16,505 nt of DNA. Origin: an uncultured Oscillospiraceae bacterium (GTDB taxonomy: Bacteria > Bacillota > Clostridia > Oscillospirales > Oscillospiraceae). The stretch spans positions 1-16,505 of the forward strand of contig CANRHF010000023.1 of assembly GCA_947630345.1 (NCBI GenBank), read 5' to 3'. This document shows, in pieces, positions 1 through 7,266 of this stretch (position 1 is the stretch's first letter; every line of letters begins with the position of its first letter). Position numbers and translations under genes: made by a program. A model generated the notes under the pieces. It worked only from the letters and a program-made list of their open reading frames with translations. It was not told the origin of the DNA and ran no database searches.

Positions 1-458
1 GGCAGGCCCGGAAAGTATTTCATGGCCTCCCCCTGGGCCAGGCTGGCCAGGGCGTTGAGCAGATCGTTGGCGGTCAGCTCCCCGTCCGGCCGGAGGCAGC
101 CGTATTGATCGGTATACAGATAGGGCCGGTGGCCGGAAATATCGGGATAGATCCGGGCGGTATACACCCGGTCCGACTGAATAGGCTGATTGGAGGGGGT
201 CACCGCCGCCCCCTGTTCATCCAGCCAGCCATAGAAGGCCAGGCCGCTGATCTTCGGGGTATAGTCCTGAGGATAGTCGCCCTCCGCCACGGTTTCCGTC
301 TCCACCGTCTGGCCCAAGATCACATATTGGACGGTATAGGTTTTCGCCGGAGGGGCAGACTCCGTGGGATCCCCGGTTGGGGCCGGATCCTTCTGACAGC
401 CCAGCAGAAAGCAGATGCCCAGCAAGAACGGCAGCAAAACCCACCACTTTTTTCCCAT
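1..458 (-). CDS. Surface lipoprotein with InlB-like repeat and SLH-like segment (partial, 3' end outside window)
   Basis: The frame is open from an ATG at 458 to the window edge (152 codons seen), with an SD-like GGGAGGAGG at 467-475. Residues 1-21 form a lipoprotein signal peptide: a MGKK start, a hydrophobic stretch and lipobox LLGC with the acylated Cys at 21. A Pro/Thr-rich linker follows. Residues 41-103 (YTVQYV ... FYGWLDEQG ... VYTARI) look like a Listeria-Bacteroides/InlB B-repeat. Residues 110-140 (HRPYLYTDQYG, LRPDGELT, then a helix) resemble the start of an S-layer homology domain. By analogy with such proteins it should be anchored to the outer face of the membrane and interact with cell wall or surface polymers; its substrate is unknown. 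The domain calls come from pattern recognition only. It has its own promoter and is not obviously in an operon with the next gene. Confidence 0.8.
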   Translation of the reverse strand, partial: MGKKWWVLLPFLLGICFLLGCQKDPAPTGDPTESAPPAKTYTVQYVILGQTVETETVAEGDYPQDYTPKISGLAFYGWLDEQGAAVTPSNQPIQSDRVYTARIYPDISGHRPYLYTDQYGCLRPDGELTANDLLNALASLAQGEAMKYFPGL

Positions 459-509
459 TCCAAGGTCCTCCTCCCGTTCATGGCGGCATTTTTCGCCTAA
501 TACAGTGTT

Positions 510-538
510 AGTATACACCATCCGTTTTCTAAAATCAA
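510..538 (-). promoter_or_regulatory. Sigma-A-type promoter for the lipoprotein gene
   Basis: On the minus strand TTGATT (538-533) and TATACT (515-510) are separated by exactly 17 nt. This predicts a start near 503 and a leader of about 45 nt before the ATG at 458. The region is clearly more AT-rich than its surroundings. Confidence 0.7.
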
Positions 539-586
539 TAGATAAAGCGTGAACACCCCCGGGATCCGGCCAAAGCGCCGGAGCGG

Positions 587-970
587 TCACCGTTTTTCGG
601 CGGAAAAGGCCGCCGCTTCCAGGAGCCAGGCGGCGATCTGGCCGTCCACCTCCTCTGGGGAGGACAGCAACACATGGTGGGTCCAGCGGCCGGGATAGGG
701 CTCCGAAACGGCGTCGATCCGGGGGTCCGTCTCCCGCCGGTTCAGGCCGAAGGTCAGCGTCAGCCACCCGGTTTTGGGCCGCCGGGCGGCGGGCCGGACC
801 GGGAGGAAGGACACGCAGGCGTACATCCGCCGGTCATAGAAGGAGATCTGGGTCTTGCTCACCTTCCGGCGGGTCTGGGGAAGCCGCTCCTCCAGGAGCC
901 GCCAAAGGGCCTGGTAAATGGGCAGGGCGTCCAAATGGGCCCCGAAGAAAAAGAGGATCTCTTCGTCCAC
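587..970 (-). CDS. DUF5655 domain protein
   Basis: This 127-aa protein starts at GTG (970) behind a good AGGAGG; an upstream ATG in the leader is out of frame. The sequence looks like the DUF5655 family: a short helical N-terminus, then KTQISFYDRRMYACVS (39-54), a strand with LTLTFGLNRR (70-79) and the late motif EPYPGRWTHHVLLSSPEEVD (90-109). The domain fills the whole protein. Its biochemical function is unknown. It lies 88 nt downstream of thrB on the same strand, so readthrough is possible. A TATAAT at 993-988 could be its own -10, but no matching -35 is present. A short hairpin at 565-582 (TCCGGC/GCCGGA) follows the stop without a clear T-tract, so it is a poor intrinsic terminator. Confidence 0.8.
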   Translation of the reverse strand: MDEEILFFFGAHLDALPIYQALWRLLEERLPQTRRKVSKTQISFYDRRMYACVSFLPVRPAARRPKTGWLTLTFGLNRRETDPRIDAVSEPYPGRWTHHVLLSSPEEVDGQIAAWLLEAAAFSAEKR

Positions 971-1058
971 GGTCTTGCCTCCTATACATTATAATAATAA
1001 CATCTTCCATCGGTACGAGGCCTGCCCCGCTGCCCGCCGAAAAACCAGGCTGCCGGGC

Positions 1059-1949
1059 TCATTCTGCGGCGATCACCCGGGCCCCCTGAAATTCCACGAA
1101 CAACGGCATCATCTCCCAGTTGGCCTGGGTGACGGCGGGGAGCTTTTTCGCCAGCTTTTCCTCCAAATGGGGGTCCAGGGTGATGCACAGCAGCGTGGGC
1201 CCGGCCCCGCTGAGGCAAAAGGCCGCCCCGGTGGTGCGCACCAGGGCCTCGATCCGCTCAAAGTCCGGGATCAGGCTCTTGCGGTAGTTCTGGTGCAGCC
1301 GGTCCTGCATGGCGTTGCGCAGCAGCCGCTCGTCCCCCAGCTCCAGGGCCTTGAGGACCATGGCGCCGTGGGCGATGTTGTAGACCGCGTCGGAGCGGGG
1401 GATCTGGGTGGGCAGCACCGAACGGGCCAGCGGGGTGGGCAGGTCGAAATCCGGCACCAGGGCCAAAAATTCCCAGTCCGGATGGAGGGGGAAATTCACC
1501 GTCACCGGCAGGCCGTTGTCCACCATGGAGGCGGTGAGCCCGCCGTAAAAGGCGGGGGCCAGATTGTCCGGGTGGCCCTCCATGGCGTTGGTGATGTTCA
1601 GCAGGCCCTGGGTGGACAGCTTGCTGCCCCGCAGCACATTTGCGCCCATGGCCCCCGCCACCAGCAGCGCGGCGGAGGAGCCCAGTCCCCGGCAGATGGG
1701 GATGTTCGCGTCAATGTGGATCTTCACCCCCCGTACCTCCTCGCTGAGGGAGGCCAGCACGGCGCAGTAGGAGGTGTAGGCCAGGTTGTCCGGGCCGGCG
1801 AAGGCCTCGTCGCAGCCGGTGATCTCCAGTCCCGCCTCCGTCTCCTCAAAGGTCACGTCGGTATACAGCTTCAGGGCGCAGCCAAAGGCGTCGAATCCCG
1901 GCCCTAGATTGGCGGTGGTGGCGGGAACACGGATGGTACAGCGTTTCAT
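1059..1949 (-). CDS. thrB: Homoserine kinase
   Basis: This 296-aa GHMP-family kinase phosphorylates homoserine with ATP to O-phosphohomoserine, the substrate of ThrC; it is cytosolic. The three GHMP motifs are visible. Motif 1 is PATTANLGPGFDAFGCAL near the N-terminus. The ATP loop is PICRGLGSSAALL. The C-terminal motif is CLSGAGPTLL, near residue 255. Length is normal for ThrB. The ATG at 1949 overlaps the thrC stop (ATGA, 1949-1946), so translation is probably coupled to thrC. A weak AGAGG lies upstream, inside the end of thrC. A longer in-frame reading into thrC exists but has no family similarity, so I chose this start. No convincing terminator follows. Confidence 0.96.
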   Translation of the reverse strand: MKRCTIRVPATTANLGPGFDAFGCALKLYTDVTFEETEAGLEITGCDEAFAGPDNLAYTSYCAVLASLSEEVRGVKIHIDANIPICRGLGSSAALLVAGAMGANVLRGSKLSTQGLLNITNAMEGHPDNLAPAFYGGLTASMVDNGLPVTVNFPLHPDWEFLALVPDFDLPTPLARSVLPTQIPRSDAVYNIAHGAMVLKALELGDERLLRNAMQDRLHQNYRKSLIPDFERIEALVRTTGAAFCLSGAGPTLLCITLDPHLEEKLAKKLPAVTQANWEMMPLFVEFQGARVIAAE

Positions 1950-3418
1950 AGCGGATTCCTCTCTTTTTCTAATTGGTCCAGCACGAAGGGCAGGATCTCC
2001 TCCCGGCGGAGGGACCCGGTGTGCCGCTCCGGCAGCGTTTCCAGGACGGTCAGATTTTCCGGCGCGGGGAGGCCCGTCCGGACTTCCAGGGCCCGGAGCT
2101 GCCGGAAACCGTCCGCTTCCTCCGGCTTTTCGCCCAGGGCGGTCAGCACCGCCGCCGGAAATTTGAAGGGAGAGGCGGTGGCAAGCACCACCATTTCGGT
2201 GGGGTCCCCGGTTTGGCGCCGGTACTGCTCCGCCGCGTAGAAGCCGGCGGCGGTGTGGGGGTCGCACAGGTAGCCCCATTCCCGCCAAATCCGGCCGATC
2301 TCCGCCAGAGCCTCCCCGTCGCCGCACCAGGTCCCCCAGAAATGGTCCTCCAGCGCCTGGCGGGCCGCCTCCGGCAGTTGATAGACGCCCTGCCCCTCCA
2401 GCTGTTCCATCATCCCCCGGACGATCTCCGGGTCCCCCAGGAGCAGATACAGCAGCCGCTCCAAATTGGAGGACACCAGAATGTCCATGGAGGGAGAGAG
2501 GGTCTTTTGGAGGGGCCGCCGCCGGTCATAGACCCCGGTGCGCAAAAAGTCCGTCAGGACATGGTTGGCGTTGGAGGCGCACAGCAGCTTCCCCACCGGC
2601 AGACCCATTTTTTTGGCCAAGAACCCTGCCAAAATGTCCCCGAAGTTTCCGGTGGGCACGGCGAAATGCACCTTTTCCCCCATTTTGATCCGTCCCCGGT
2701 CCACCAGGTCCCGGTAGGCCCGGCAGTAGTAGGTGATCTGGGGGACCAAGCGCCCGATGTTGATGGAGTTGGCGGAGGACAGCTCCGCCGGAAGGGCCCG
2801 GCCCCGACAGGCTCGGAACACCGCCTTCACGGCGGACTGGGCGTCGTCAAAATTCCCCTCCACCGCCCGGACGGTCACATTTTCTCCCGGCTGGGTCACC
2901 ATCTGGGCCCGCTGGATCTGGGACACGCCCCCCTGGGGATAGAAGACGCAGATCCGGGTCCCCGGCACGTCCCGGAAGCCCTCCAGGGCGGCCTTGCCCG
3001 TGTCCCCGGAGGTGGCGGTGAGGATGTAGGTGGGTTTTTTCTCCCCGCAGACCTTTTTGGCGGCGGCGAGCAGGTGGGGCAGCGCCGACAGCGCCACATC
3101 CTTGAAGGCGGAGGTGGGGCCCCGGAACAGCTCCAGCACCTCAAAGTCCCCCGCCGCTACGGTGGGGGTCATGGCCCCGGCGGGAAATTTCCCGGCATAG
3201 GCCCGGGCGGTCAGGCCCGCCAGATCCGGGATATCCGGGAAATAGGCGGACAGGATCCCGGCGGTCCGGGCAATATCGTCCGTTTCCAGCAGCGCCTCCG
3301 GCGGAAGCGCCGGAATCTTCTCCGGCAGCAGCAGCCCCCCGTCGGGGGCCAGGCCCAGGATCACCGCCCGGGCCGGTTCGACCGGGGCGCAGCGCCCCCG
3401 GGTGGAGAGATAACGCAT
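1946..3418 (-). CDS. thrC: Threonine synthase
   Basis: This 490-aa PLP enzyme converts O-phosphohomoserine to threonine and phosphate, the last step of the pathway. It begins MRYLSTRG, typical of the family, with AAGGAAG upstream of the ATG at 3418. GPTSAFKDVALS contains the Schiff-base lysine, Lys106. TATSGDTGKAALEGF is the phosphate-binding loop. Its length and the GPTxxFKD form place it with the long E. coli/yeast-type synthases rather than the short plant/Bacillus type. It is first in the thrC-thrB operon, divergent from hom, and its stop overlaps thrB. Extending the frame upstream to 3481 would add non-homologous residues from the leader, so the start at 3418 is preferred. Confidence 0.96.
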   Translation of the reverse strand: MRYLSTRGRCAPVEPARAVILGLAPDGGLLLPEKIPALPPEALLETDDIARTAGILSAYFPDIPDLAGLTARAYAGKFPAGAMTPTVAAGDFEVLELFRGPTSAFKDVALSALPHLLAAAKKVCGEKKPTYILTATSGDTGKAALEGFRDVPGTRICVFYPQGGVSQIQRAQMVTQPGENVTVRAVEGNFDDAQSAVKAVFRACRGRALPAELSSANSINIGRLVPQITYYCRAYRDLVDRGRIKMGEKVHFAVPTGNFGDILAGFLAKKMGLPVGKLLCASNANHVLTDFLRTGVYDRRRPLQKTLSPSMDILVSSNLERLLYLLLGDPEIVRGMMEQLEGQGVYQLPEAARQALEDHFWGTWCGDGEALAEIGRIWREWGYLCDPHTAAGFYAAEQYRRQTGDPTEMVVLATASPFKFPAAVLTALGEKPEEADGFRQLRALEVRTGLPAPENLTVLETLPERHTGSLRREEILPFVLDQLEKERNPL

Positions 3419-3475
3419 AGGCACGCTTCCTTTCGGCCCCTTTGCACAAATCCGGGGCGGGAATCGAAAAATACT

Positions 3476-3488
3476 TGCCAATGTGGCA
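3476..3488. promoter_or_regulatory. Small palindrome TGCCA-ATG-TGGCA, candidate operator
   Basis: This perfect 5-bp inverted repeat with a 3-nt centre sits immediately upstream of the hom -35 and inside the predicted thrC leader. It overlaps the left arm of the 11-bp inverted repeat. Position and symmetry suggest a regulator half-site pair, but no known consensus was matched. Confidence 0.35.
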
Positions 3489-3491
3489 CTA

Positions 3492-3520
3492 TTGCATTTT
3501 CGGTAAGGTTATGATATACT
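3492..3520 (+). promoter_or_regulatory. Sigma-A-type promoter for hom-lysC-asd
   Basis: TTGCAT (3492-3497) and TATACT (3515-3520) have a 17-nt spacer and lie in the only AT-rich part of the divergent intergenic region. The predicted start is near 3527, giving a leader of about 70 nt with a weak hairpin at 3551-3570 (GCCGGA/TCCGGC). No T-box or riboswitch consensus was recognised. Confidence 0.72.
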
Positions 3521-3539
3521 GTTCCCGAAAAAAACGCAA
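3511..3539 (-). promoter_or_regulatory. Putative thrC-thrB promoter
   Basis: On the minus strand TTGCGT (3539-3534) and TATCAT (3516-3511) have a 17-nt spacer. The -10 matches consensus at 5 of 6 positions and the -35 at 3 of 6. The predicted start is near 3504, giving a leader of about 85 nt. The -10 shares bases with the -10 of the divergent hom promoter, so polymerase could not occupy both at once. Confidence 0.55.
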
Positions 3540-3596
3540 GTATTTTCGCCGCCGGAGGCCCCTTTCCGGCCATAAAGAAAGACGGAGGTGCCATCT

Positions 3597-4712
3597 ATGC
3601 GCATCGGACTGCTGGGCTTCGGCACCGTCGGCCAGGGCGTTTACGAGCTGACGGGCCCCCGGCCGGATATGCAGGTGGCCTGGGTGCTGTGCCGCAGGCC
3701 GCTGTCCCTGCCGGACGCCAAGGTCACCCACGATTTTAACGACATCCTCTTGGACCCCACGGTGGACACGGTGGTGGAGGCCATCGGCGGGCTGCACCCC
3801 GCCCGGGAGTACGTCCTGGCCGCCATCCAGGCGGGAAAAAATGTGGTCACCGCCAACAAGGCCCTGGTGGCCACCTTCTACGACGAGCTGCTGCCCCTGA
3901 CCCAGGAGCAGGGCACCCTGCTGCGCTGCACCGCCTCCGTGGGCGGGGGCATCGGGTGGCTGTCGGAGCTGGAGCGGGTCCGGCGGATCGAGACCGTGGA
4001 GCAGGTGGGGGGCATCGTCAACGGCACCTGCAACTATATTTTGGACGCCATGACCCGCCGGAGCCTGAGCTATGAGGACGCTCTGGCCCAGACCCAGGCC
4101 CTGGGCTACGCCGAGGCCGACCCCACCACCGACGTGGACGGCATCGACACCTGGCACAAGCTGATCGTCTCGGCCAACATCGCCTTTGGGGTGAGCCTGG
4201 ACATCTCCGCCATCCCCGCCGCCGGCATCCGCCGGATCCGGGGGGAGGATGTGGCCCGGTTCCGGGCCCGGGGCTACACCTGCAAGCTGATCTGCCAGGC
4301 CGCCCGGGAGGGGGAGGCGTTCCACGCCTTCGTTCAGCCCACCCTGTTCCCTCAGGGCGTCCCCGAGGCCACGGTGCCCGATAACTACAACCTCATCACC
4401 CTGGTGGGCAGCACCTCCGGCCGGCAGAGCTTCCTGGGTCAGGGCGCGGGCCGGTATCCCACCGCATATAATGTGGTGCAGGACTGCGTGGACTTCCTGA
4501 ACGGCCGGGGCTTCTACTGCGGCTACGGCCCCAAGGTCCGGGTGACCAACGACAAGGCCCTGTGCTACTACGTCCGGGGCGGCGACTGGCCCAAAGAGCG
4601 GACCCGGGAAAACTGGGACGGCGCCGCCGTCACCGAGCCGGTGCCCATTTTCCAGATGCACCGCTGGCTGAAAGAGAACCCGGAGGCCTTCATCGCCGCC
4701 CTGCCGGGGTGA
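3597..4712 (+). CDS. hom: Homoserine dehydrogenase, short form without ACT domain
   Basis: This 371-aa enzyme reduces aspartate-4-semialdehyde to homoserine with NAD(P)H. The N-terminal Rossmann fold has GFGTVGQGV (7-15) and TANKALVA (85-92, conserved Lys88). The catalytic domain carries GGIVNGTCNYIL (138-149), LGYAEADPTTDVDG (169-182) and DTWHKL with the likely catalytic Lys188. The ATG at 3597 has GGAGGTG six nt upstream; a GTG at 3588 lies inside that SD and is rejected. After the catalytic domain only about 55 residues remain, too few for the usual C-terminal ACT domain, so it is shorter than the common form of about 430 aa. It is first in hom-lysC-asd; lysC starts 19 nt downstream. Without an ACT domain, direct threonine feedback on this enzyme is doubtful (inference). 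Confidence 0.95.
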   Translation: MRIGLLGFGTVGQGVYELTGPRPDMQVAWVLCRRPLSLPDAKVTHDFNDILLDPTVDTVVEAIGGLHPAREYVLAAIQAGKNVVTANKALVATFYDELLPLTQEQGTLLRCTASVGGGIGWLSELERVRRIETVEQVGGIVNGTCNYILDAMTRRSLSYEDALAQTQALGYAEADPTTDVDGIDTWHKLIVSANIAFGVSLDISAIPAAGIRRIRGEDVARFRARGYTCKLICQAAREGEAFHAFVQPTLFPQGVPEATVPDNYNLITLVGSTSGRQSFLGQGAGRYPTAYNVVQDCVDFLNGRGFYCGYGPKVRVTNDKALCYYVRGGDWPKERTRENWDGAAVTEPVPIFQMHRWLKENPEAFIAALPG

Positions 4713-4731
4713 GAAAGGGAGGGATCCCATT

Positions 4732-6048
4732 TTGCTGAAAGTGACGAAATTTGGCGGCAGCTCCATGGCCGACGCCAAACAGTATCGGAAGGTGCGGGAC
4801 ATTCTGCTGTCCGACCCGTCCCGGCGGGTGGTGGTGGTCTCCGCCGCCGGCAAGCGGAATAAAAAGGATCACAAGATCACGGACCTGCTCTACCTGTGCT
4901 ACGCCCACACCCTCTACGGGGTGGACTGCACCAGCGTGCTGGAAATGGTCTCCTCCCGCTACATCGCCATCCGGGATGAGCTGGGCATCGACCTGAATCT
5001 GGAGGAGGAGTTCGCCGCCCTGAAGCAGCGGCTGGACGCCAAATCCGTGACCCAGGATGAGCTGGTCAGCCGGGGCGAATACTTCTCCGCCCGGCTCATG
5101 GCCGCCTACCTGGATTTCCAGTTCATCGACGCGGTGGACTGGGTGAAATTCACCCTGGACGGGGAGGTGGATAAGGCCCGGTCCTACGCCGCCCTTCGGG
5201 CCATGGTCAGCGGCCGGGGCGTGGTCACCCCGGGCTTCTACGGCCTGATGCCCGACGGGCACATCCGCACCTTCTCCCGGGGCGGCAGCGACATCACCGG
5301 CTCCCTGGCGGCGGCGGCCCTGGACGCGGAGGTCTACGAAAACTGGACCGACGTCTCCGGCATCCTGATGGCGGACCCCCGGATCGTCAAGGATCCCCTG
5401 CCCATCCCGGAGGTGACCTACGACGAGCTGCGGGAGCTGAGCTATTCCGGCGCCCAGGTCCTCCACGAGGGGGCCATCTACCCGGTGCGGGAGAAGAACA
5501 TCCCCCTGAACATCCGCAACACCAACGCCCCCGACCACCCGGGCACCATGATCCGGGAGCGGTTCGACAGTGGCAAGGACCCGGACCGGTTCATCACCGG
5601 CATCACCGGTCGGAAGGATTTTTCCGTGGTGTCCCTGTCCAAGCGGGGCATGAGCAACCAGGTGGGGGTGCTGCGCAAAATCCTGACGGTCTTCGAGCGG
5701 CACAACATCTCCATCGACTACACCCCCAGCGGCATCGACAACGTCTCCGTGGTGGTGCCCACCGAGGCCATCGCCGCCAGCCTGTACCCCATTCTGGCGG
5801 AGATCCAGCAGGAGGTGCGGCCCGATTCCCTGGTGGTCCACGATCAGATCGCCATTGTGGCCGCCGTGGGCCGGCAGATGGCCTTCCGGCCCGGCATCTC
5901 CGGCAAGCTCTTCGGGGCCCTGGGCCAGGCGGGAATCAACATCCGCATCATCAACCAGAGCCCGGACGAGCTGAACATCATCATCGGGGTCGACAACCGG
6001 GACTTCGCCCGGGCCATTCAGGTGCTCTATGAGAGCTTCGCCATCTAA
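4732..6048 (+). CDS. lysC: Aspartate kinase with two ACT domains
   Basis: This 438-aa protein phosphorylates aspartate with ATP to 4-aspartyl phosphate, the entry step to threonine, methionine and lysine. The kinase domain has KFGGSS (6-11), SRGEYFSARLMAAYL and FSRGGSDITGSLAAAAL, followed by WTDVSGILMADPRIV. Two C-terminal ACT domains follow: one begins near LSKRGMSNQVGVLRKI, the other near IAIVAAVGRQMAFRPGIS. These are the usual sites of allosteric inhibition. The start is a TTG at 4732, eight nt after GGGAGGG; a GTG at 4741 is in frame but too far from the SD. Its place between hom and asd makes threonine a likely effector, which the sequence alone cannot prove. Neighbour spacings are both 19 nt. 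Confidence 0.95.
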   Translation: MLKVTKFGGSSMADAKQYRKVRDILLSDPSRRVVVVSAAGKRNKKDHKITDLLYLCYAHTLYGVDCTSVLEMVSSRYIAIRDELGIDLNLEEEFAALKQRLDAKSVTQDELVSRGEYFSARLMAAYLDFQFIDAVDWVKFTLDGEVDKARSYAALRAMVSGRGVVTPGFYGLMPDGHIRTFSRGGSDITGSLAAAALDAEVYENWTDVSGILMADPRIVKDPLPIPEVTYDELRELSYSGAQVLHEGAIYPVREKNIPLNIRNTNAPDHPGTMIRERFDSGKDPDRFITGITGRKDFSVVSLSKRGMSNQVGVLRKILTVFERHNISIDYTPSGIDNVSVVVPTEAIAASLYPILAEIQQEVRPDSLVVHDQIAIVAAVGRQMAFRPGISGKLFGALGQAGINIRIINQSPDELNIIIGVDNRDFARAIQVLYESFAI

Positions 6049-6067
6049 TTTTTAGGAGGAAACCAAT

Positions 6068-7066
6068 TTGAAGGAATACACCGTCGCCGTTCTGGGCGCA
6101 ACCGGCGCCGTGGGACGGGAGATGCTGAAAATTTTGGAGGAGCGGAACTTCCCGGTGGGGAAGCTGGTGCCCCTGGCCAGCAGCCGCAGCGCCGGGAAGA
6201 CCCTGCCGTTCCGGGGAGAGGCCGTGACCATTCAGGAGGCCGCCCCCGGGGCCTTCCAGGGGGTGGATCTGGTGCTGGGTGCCGCGGAAAACGACGTGGC
6301 CAAGGCCATGGCCCCGGCCATTCTGGCGGCGGGGGCGGTGTTTGTGGACAACTCCTCCGCATTCCGGCTGGACCCGGAGGTACCCCTGGTGGTGCCCGAG
6401 GTGAACCCGCAGGATGTGAAGCTCCACAAGGGCATCCTGGCCAACCCCAACTGCTCCACCATCATCACCGTGACAGCGGTGAACGCCCTGAACGCCATCC
6501 GGCCCATCCGTACCATGATTGCCTCTACCTATCAGGCGGTGTCCGGCGCGGGAGCGGAGGGTCCTCTGGAGCTGGCCGCTCAGGTGGGGGCCCTGGGCCG
6601 GGGGGAGCAGGTCCAGCCCAAGGTCTTCCCCTACCAGATCGCCTTTAATCTGATCCCCCAGATCGGCTCGGAGCAGTACCTGGGCTACACCAGCGAGGAA
6701 ATGAAGATGCAGAACGAAGGCCGGAAGATCATGCACCTGCCGGAGCTGAAGGTCAGCTGCACCTGCGTACGGGTGCCGGTGGTGCGGAGCCACTCCATTT
6801 CCGTCAGCTGTCATTTTGATGGGCCCGTCTCCGTAGAGGAGGCCCGGGCCGCCATCGCCGCCGCCCCGGGCTGCCGTCTGGTGGACGACCTGGGGGCTAA
6901 AAAGTACCCCATGCCCCTGGACACCTCCGACCAGGACCTGGTCTTTGTGGGCCGGATCCGGCCGGATCTGACCGACCCCAACGGTCTGGCCCTGTGGTGC
7001 TGCGGAGATCAGATCCGCAAGGGCGCCGCCACCAACGCGGTGCAGATCGCGGAGCTGCTCCTTTGA
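6068..7066 (+). CDS. asd: Aspartate-semialdehyde dehydrogenase
   Basis: This 332-aa enzyme reduces 4-aspartyl phosphate to aspartate-4-semialdehyde with NADPH, supplying Hom. The nucleotide-binding loop is GATGAVGREM (10-19). LANPNCSTII contains the catalytic Cys129. YQAVSGAGAEG and RVPVVRSHSI hold the conserved Gln and Arg/His of the active site. Length is standard. It starts at TTG (6068), with TTAGGAGGAAA just upstream; like lysC it uses a weak start codon. It is last in hom-lysC-asd, and a hairpin terminator begins 44 nt after its stop. Confidence 0.96.
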   Translation: MKEYTVAVLGATGAVGREMLKILEERNFPVGKLVPLASSRSAGKTLPFRGEAVTIQEAAPGAFQGVDLVLGAAENDVAKAMAPAILAAGAVFVDNSSAFRLDPEVPLVVPEVNPQDVKLHKGILANPNCSTIITVTAVNALNAIRPIRTMIASTYQAVSGAGAEGPLELAAQVGALGRGEQVQPKVFPYQIAFNLIPQIGSEQYLGYTSEEMKMQNEGRKIMHLPELKVSCTCVRVPVVRSHSISVSCHFDGPVSVEEARAAIAAAPGCRLVDDLGAKKYPMPLDTSDQDLVFVGRIRPDLTDPNGLALWCCGDQIRKGAATNAVQIAELLL

Positions 7067-7109
7067 GCGCGGCAGAACCTTCCATAAAGGGCATCCGCCC
7101 TTATCATAC

Positions 7110-7147
7110 GGCAGGCAGGAAACCATTCCCGCCTGCCTTCCTTTTTA
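7110..7147 (+). terminator. Intrinsic terminator of hom-lysC-asd
   Basis: The stem GGCAGGCAGGAA / TTCCCGCCTGCC has one A-C mismatch and a 4-nt ACCA loop (7110-7137). It is followed by TTCCTTTTTATTT. A related hairpin plus T-rich tail occurs in inverted orientation at 7829-7801, so the terminator seems to belong to the repeat described next. Confidence 0.8.
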
Positions 7148-7266
7148 TTTCGGTGCGTTCTGCACCGCTAATGCTCCCCCGGCCCCTTCCGGGGGACCCA
7201 CTTTCTTGCCGCCGAGCAAGAAAGTGGGCAAAGAAGTCGGCTTAGGGGGCGCTTCGAGCAAAGGCG
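7142..7266 (+). repeat. Hairpin-rich repeat, left copy
   Basis: This stretch of about 125 bp recurs inverted at 7685-7809 with roughly 80% identity by eye. It contains CGGTGC/GCACCG (7151-7167), CCCCCGG/CCGGGGG (7176-7195) and a perfect 12-bp stem CCCACTTTCTTG/CAAGAAAGTGGG (7197-7228). It ends at GCGCTTCGAGCAAAGGCG. Similarity seems to extend outward into the preceding terminator (from 7110). At its inner end it breaks inside a hairpin that is complete in the right copy. Confidence 0.85.

Larger units (their letters stand above)
3468..3546. promoter_or_regulatory. 11-bp inverted repeat bracketing the divergent thr/hom promoters
   Basis: AAAATACTTGC (3468-3478) and its exact reverse complement GCAAGTATTTT (3536-3546) lie 68 bp apart centre to centre, one on each side of the overlapping promoters. 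The right arm overlaps the putative thrC -35. Neither predicted transcript would contain both arms, so a DNA-level role such as a regulator site pair fits better than an RNA hairpin. The regulator is unknown. Confidence 0.5.

Noticed and set aside
565..582. Terminator for the DUF5655 gene
   Set aside because: A perfect 6-bp TCCGGC/GCCGGA hairpin exists, but no T-tract follows on the minus strand, so intrinsic termination is not supported.
988..993. Independent promoter for the DUF5655 gene
   Set aside because: TATAAT is perfect on the minus strand, but no -35 is found at 16-18 nt and it lies unusually close to the SD; it is mentioned only in the gene entry.
3484..3496. TGGCAC...TTGCA resembling a sigma-54 promoter upstream of hom
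   Set aside because: Only 7 nt separate GG and GC instead of the required 10, and a good sigma-A-type promoter overlaps the same place.
1973..3514. Plus-strand open frame of 513 codons opposite thrC
   Set aside because: It lies fully antisense to a clear threonine synthase, is low-complexity (Gly, Pro, Arg, Gln, His rich) and is the usual shadow frame of GC-rich genes. The same applies to the long antisense frames at 918-1907, 3489-4853, 4690-5841 and 5981-7126.
3419..3596. T-box, riboswitch or peptide-leader attenuator for the threonine genes
   Set aside because: No T-box AGGGTGG-ACCGCG motif, no Thr-rich short frame and no terminator hairpin with a T-tract in either leader.
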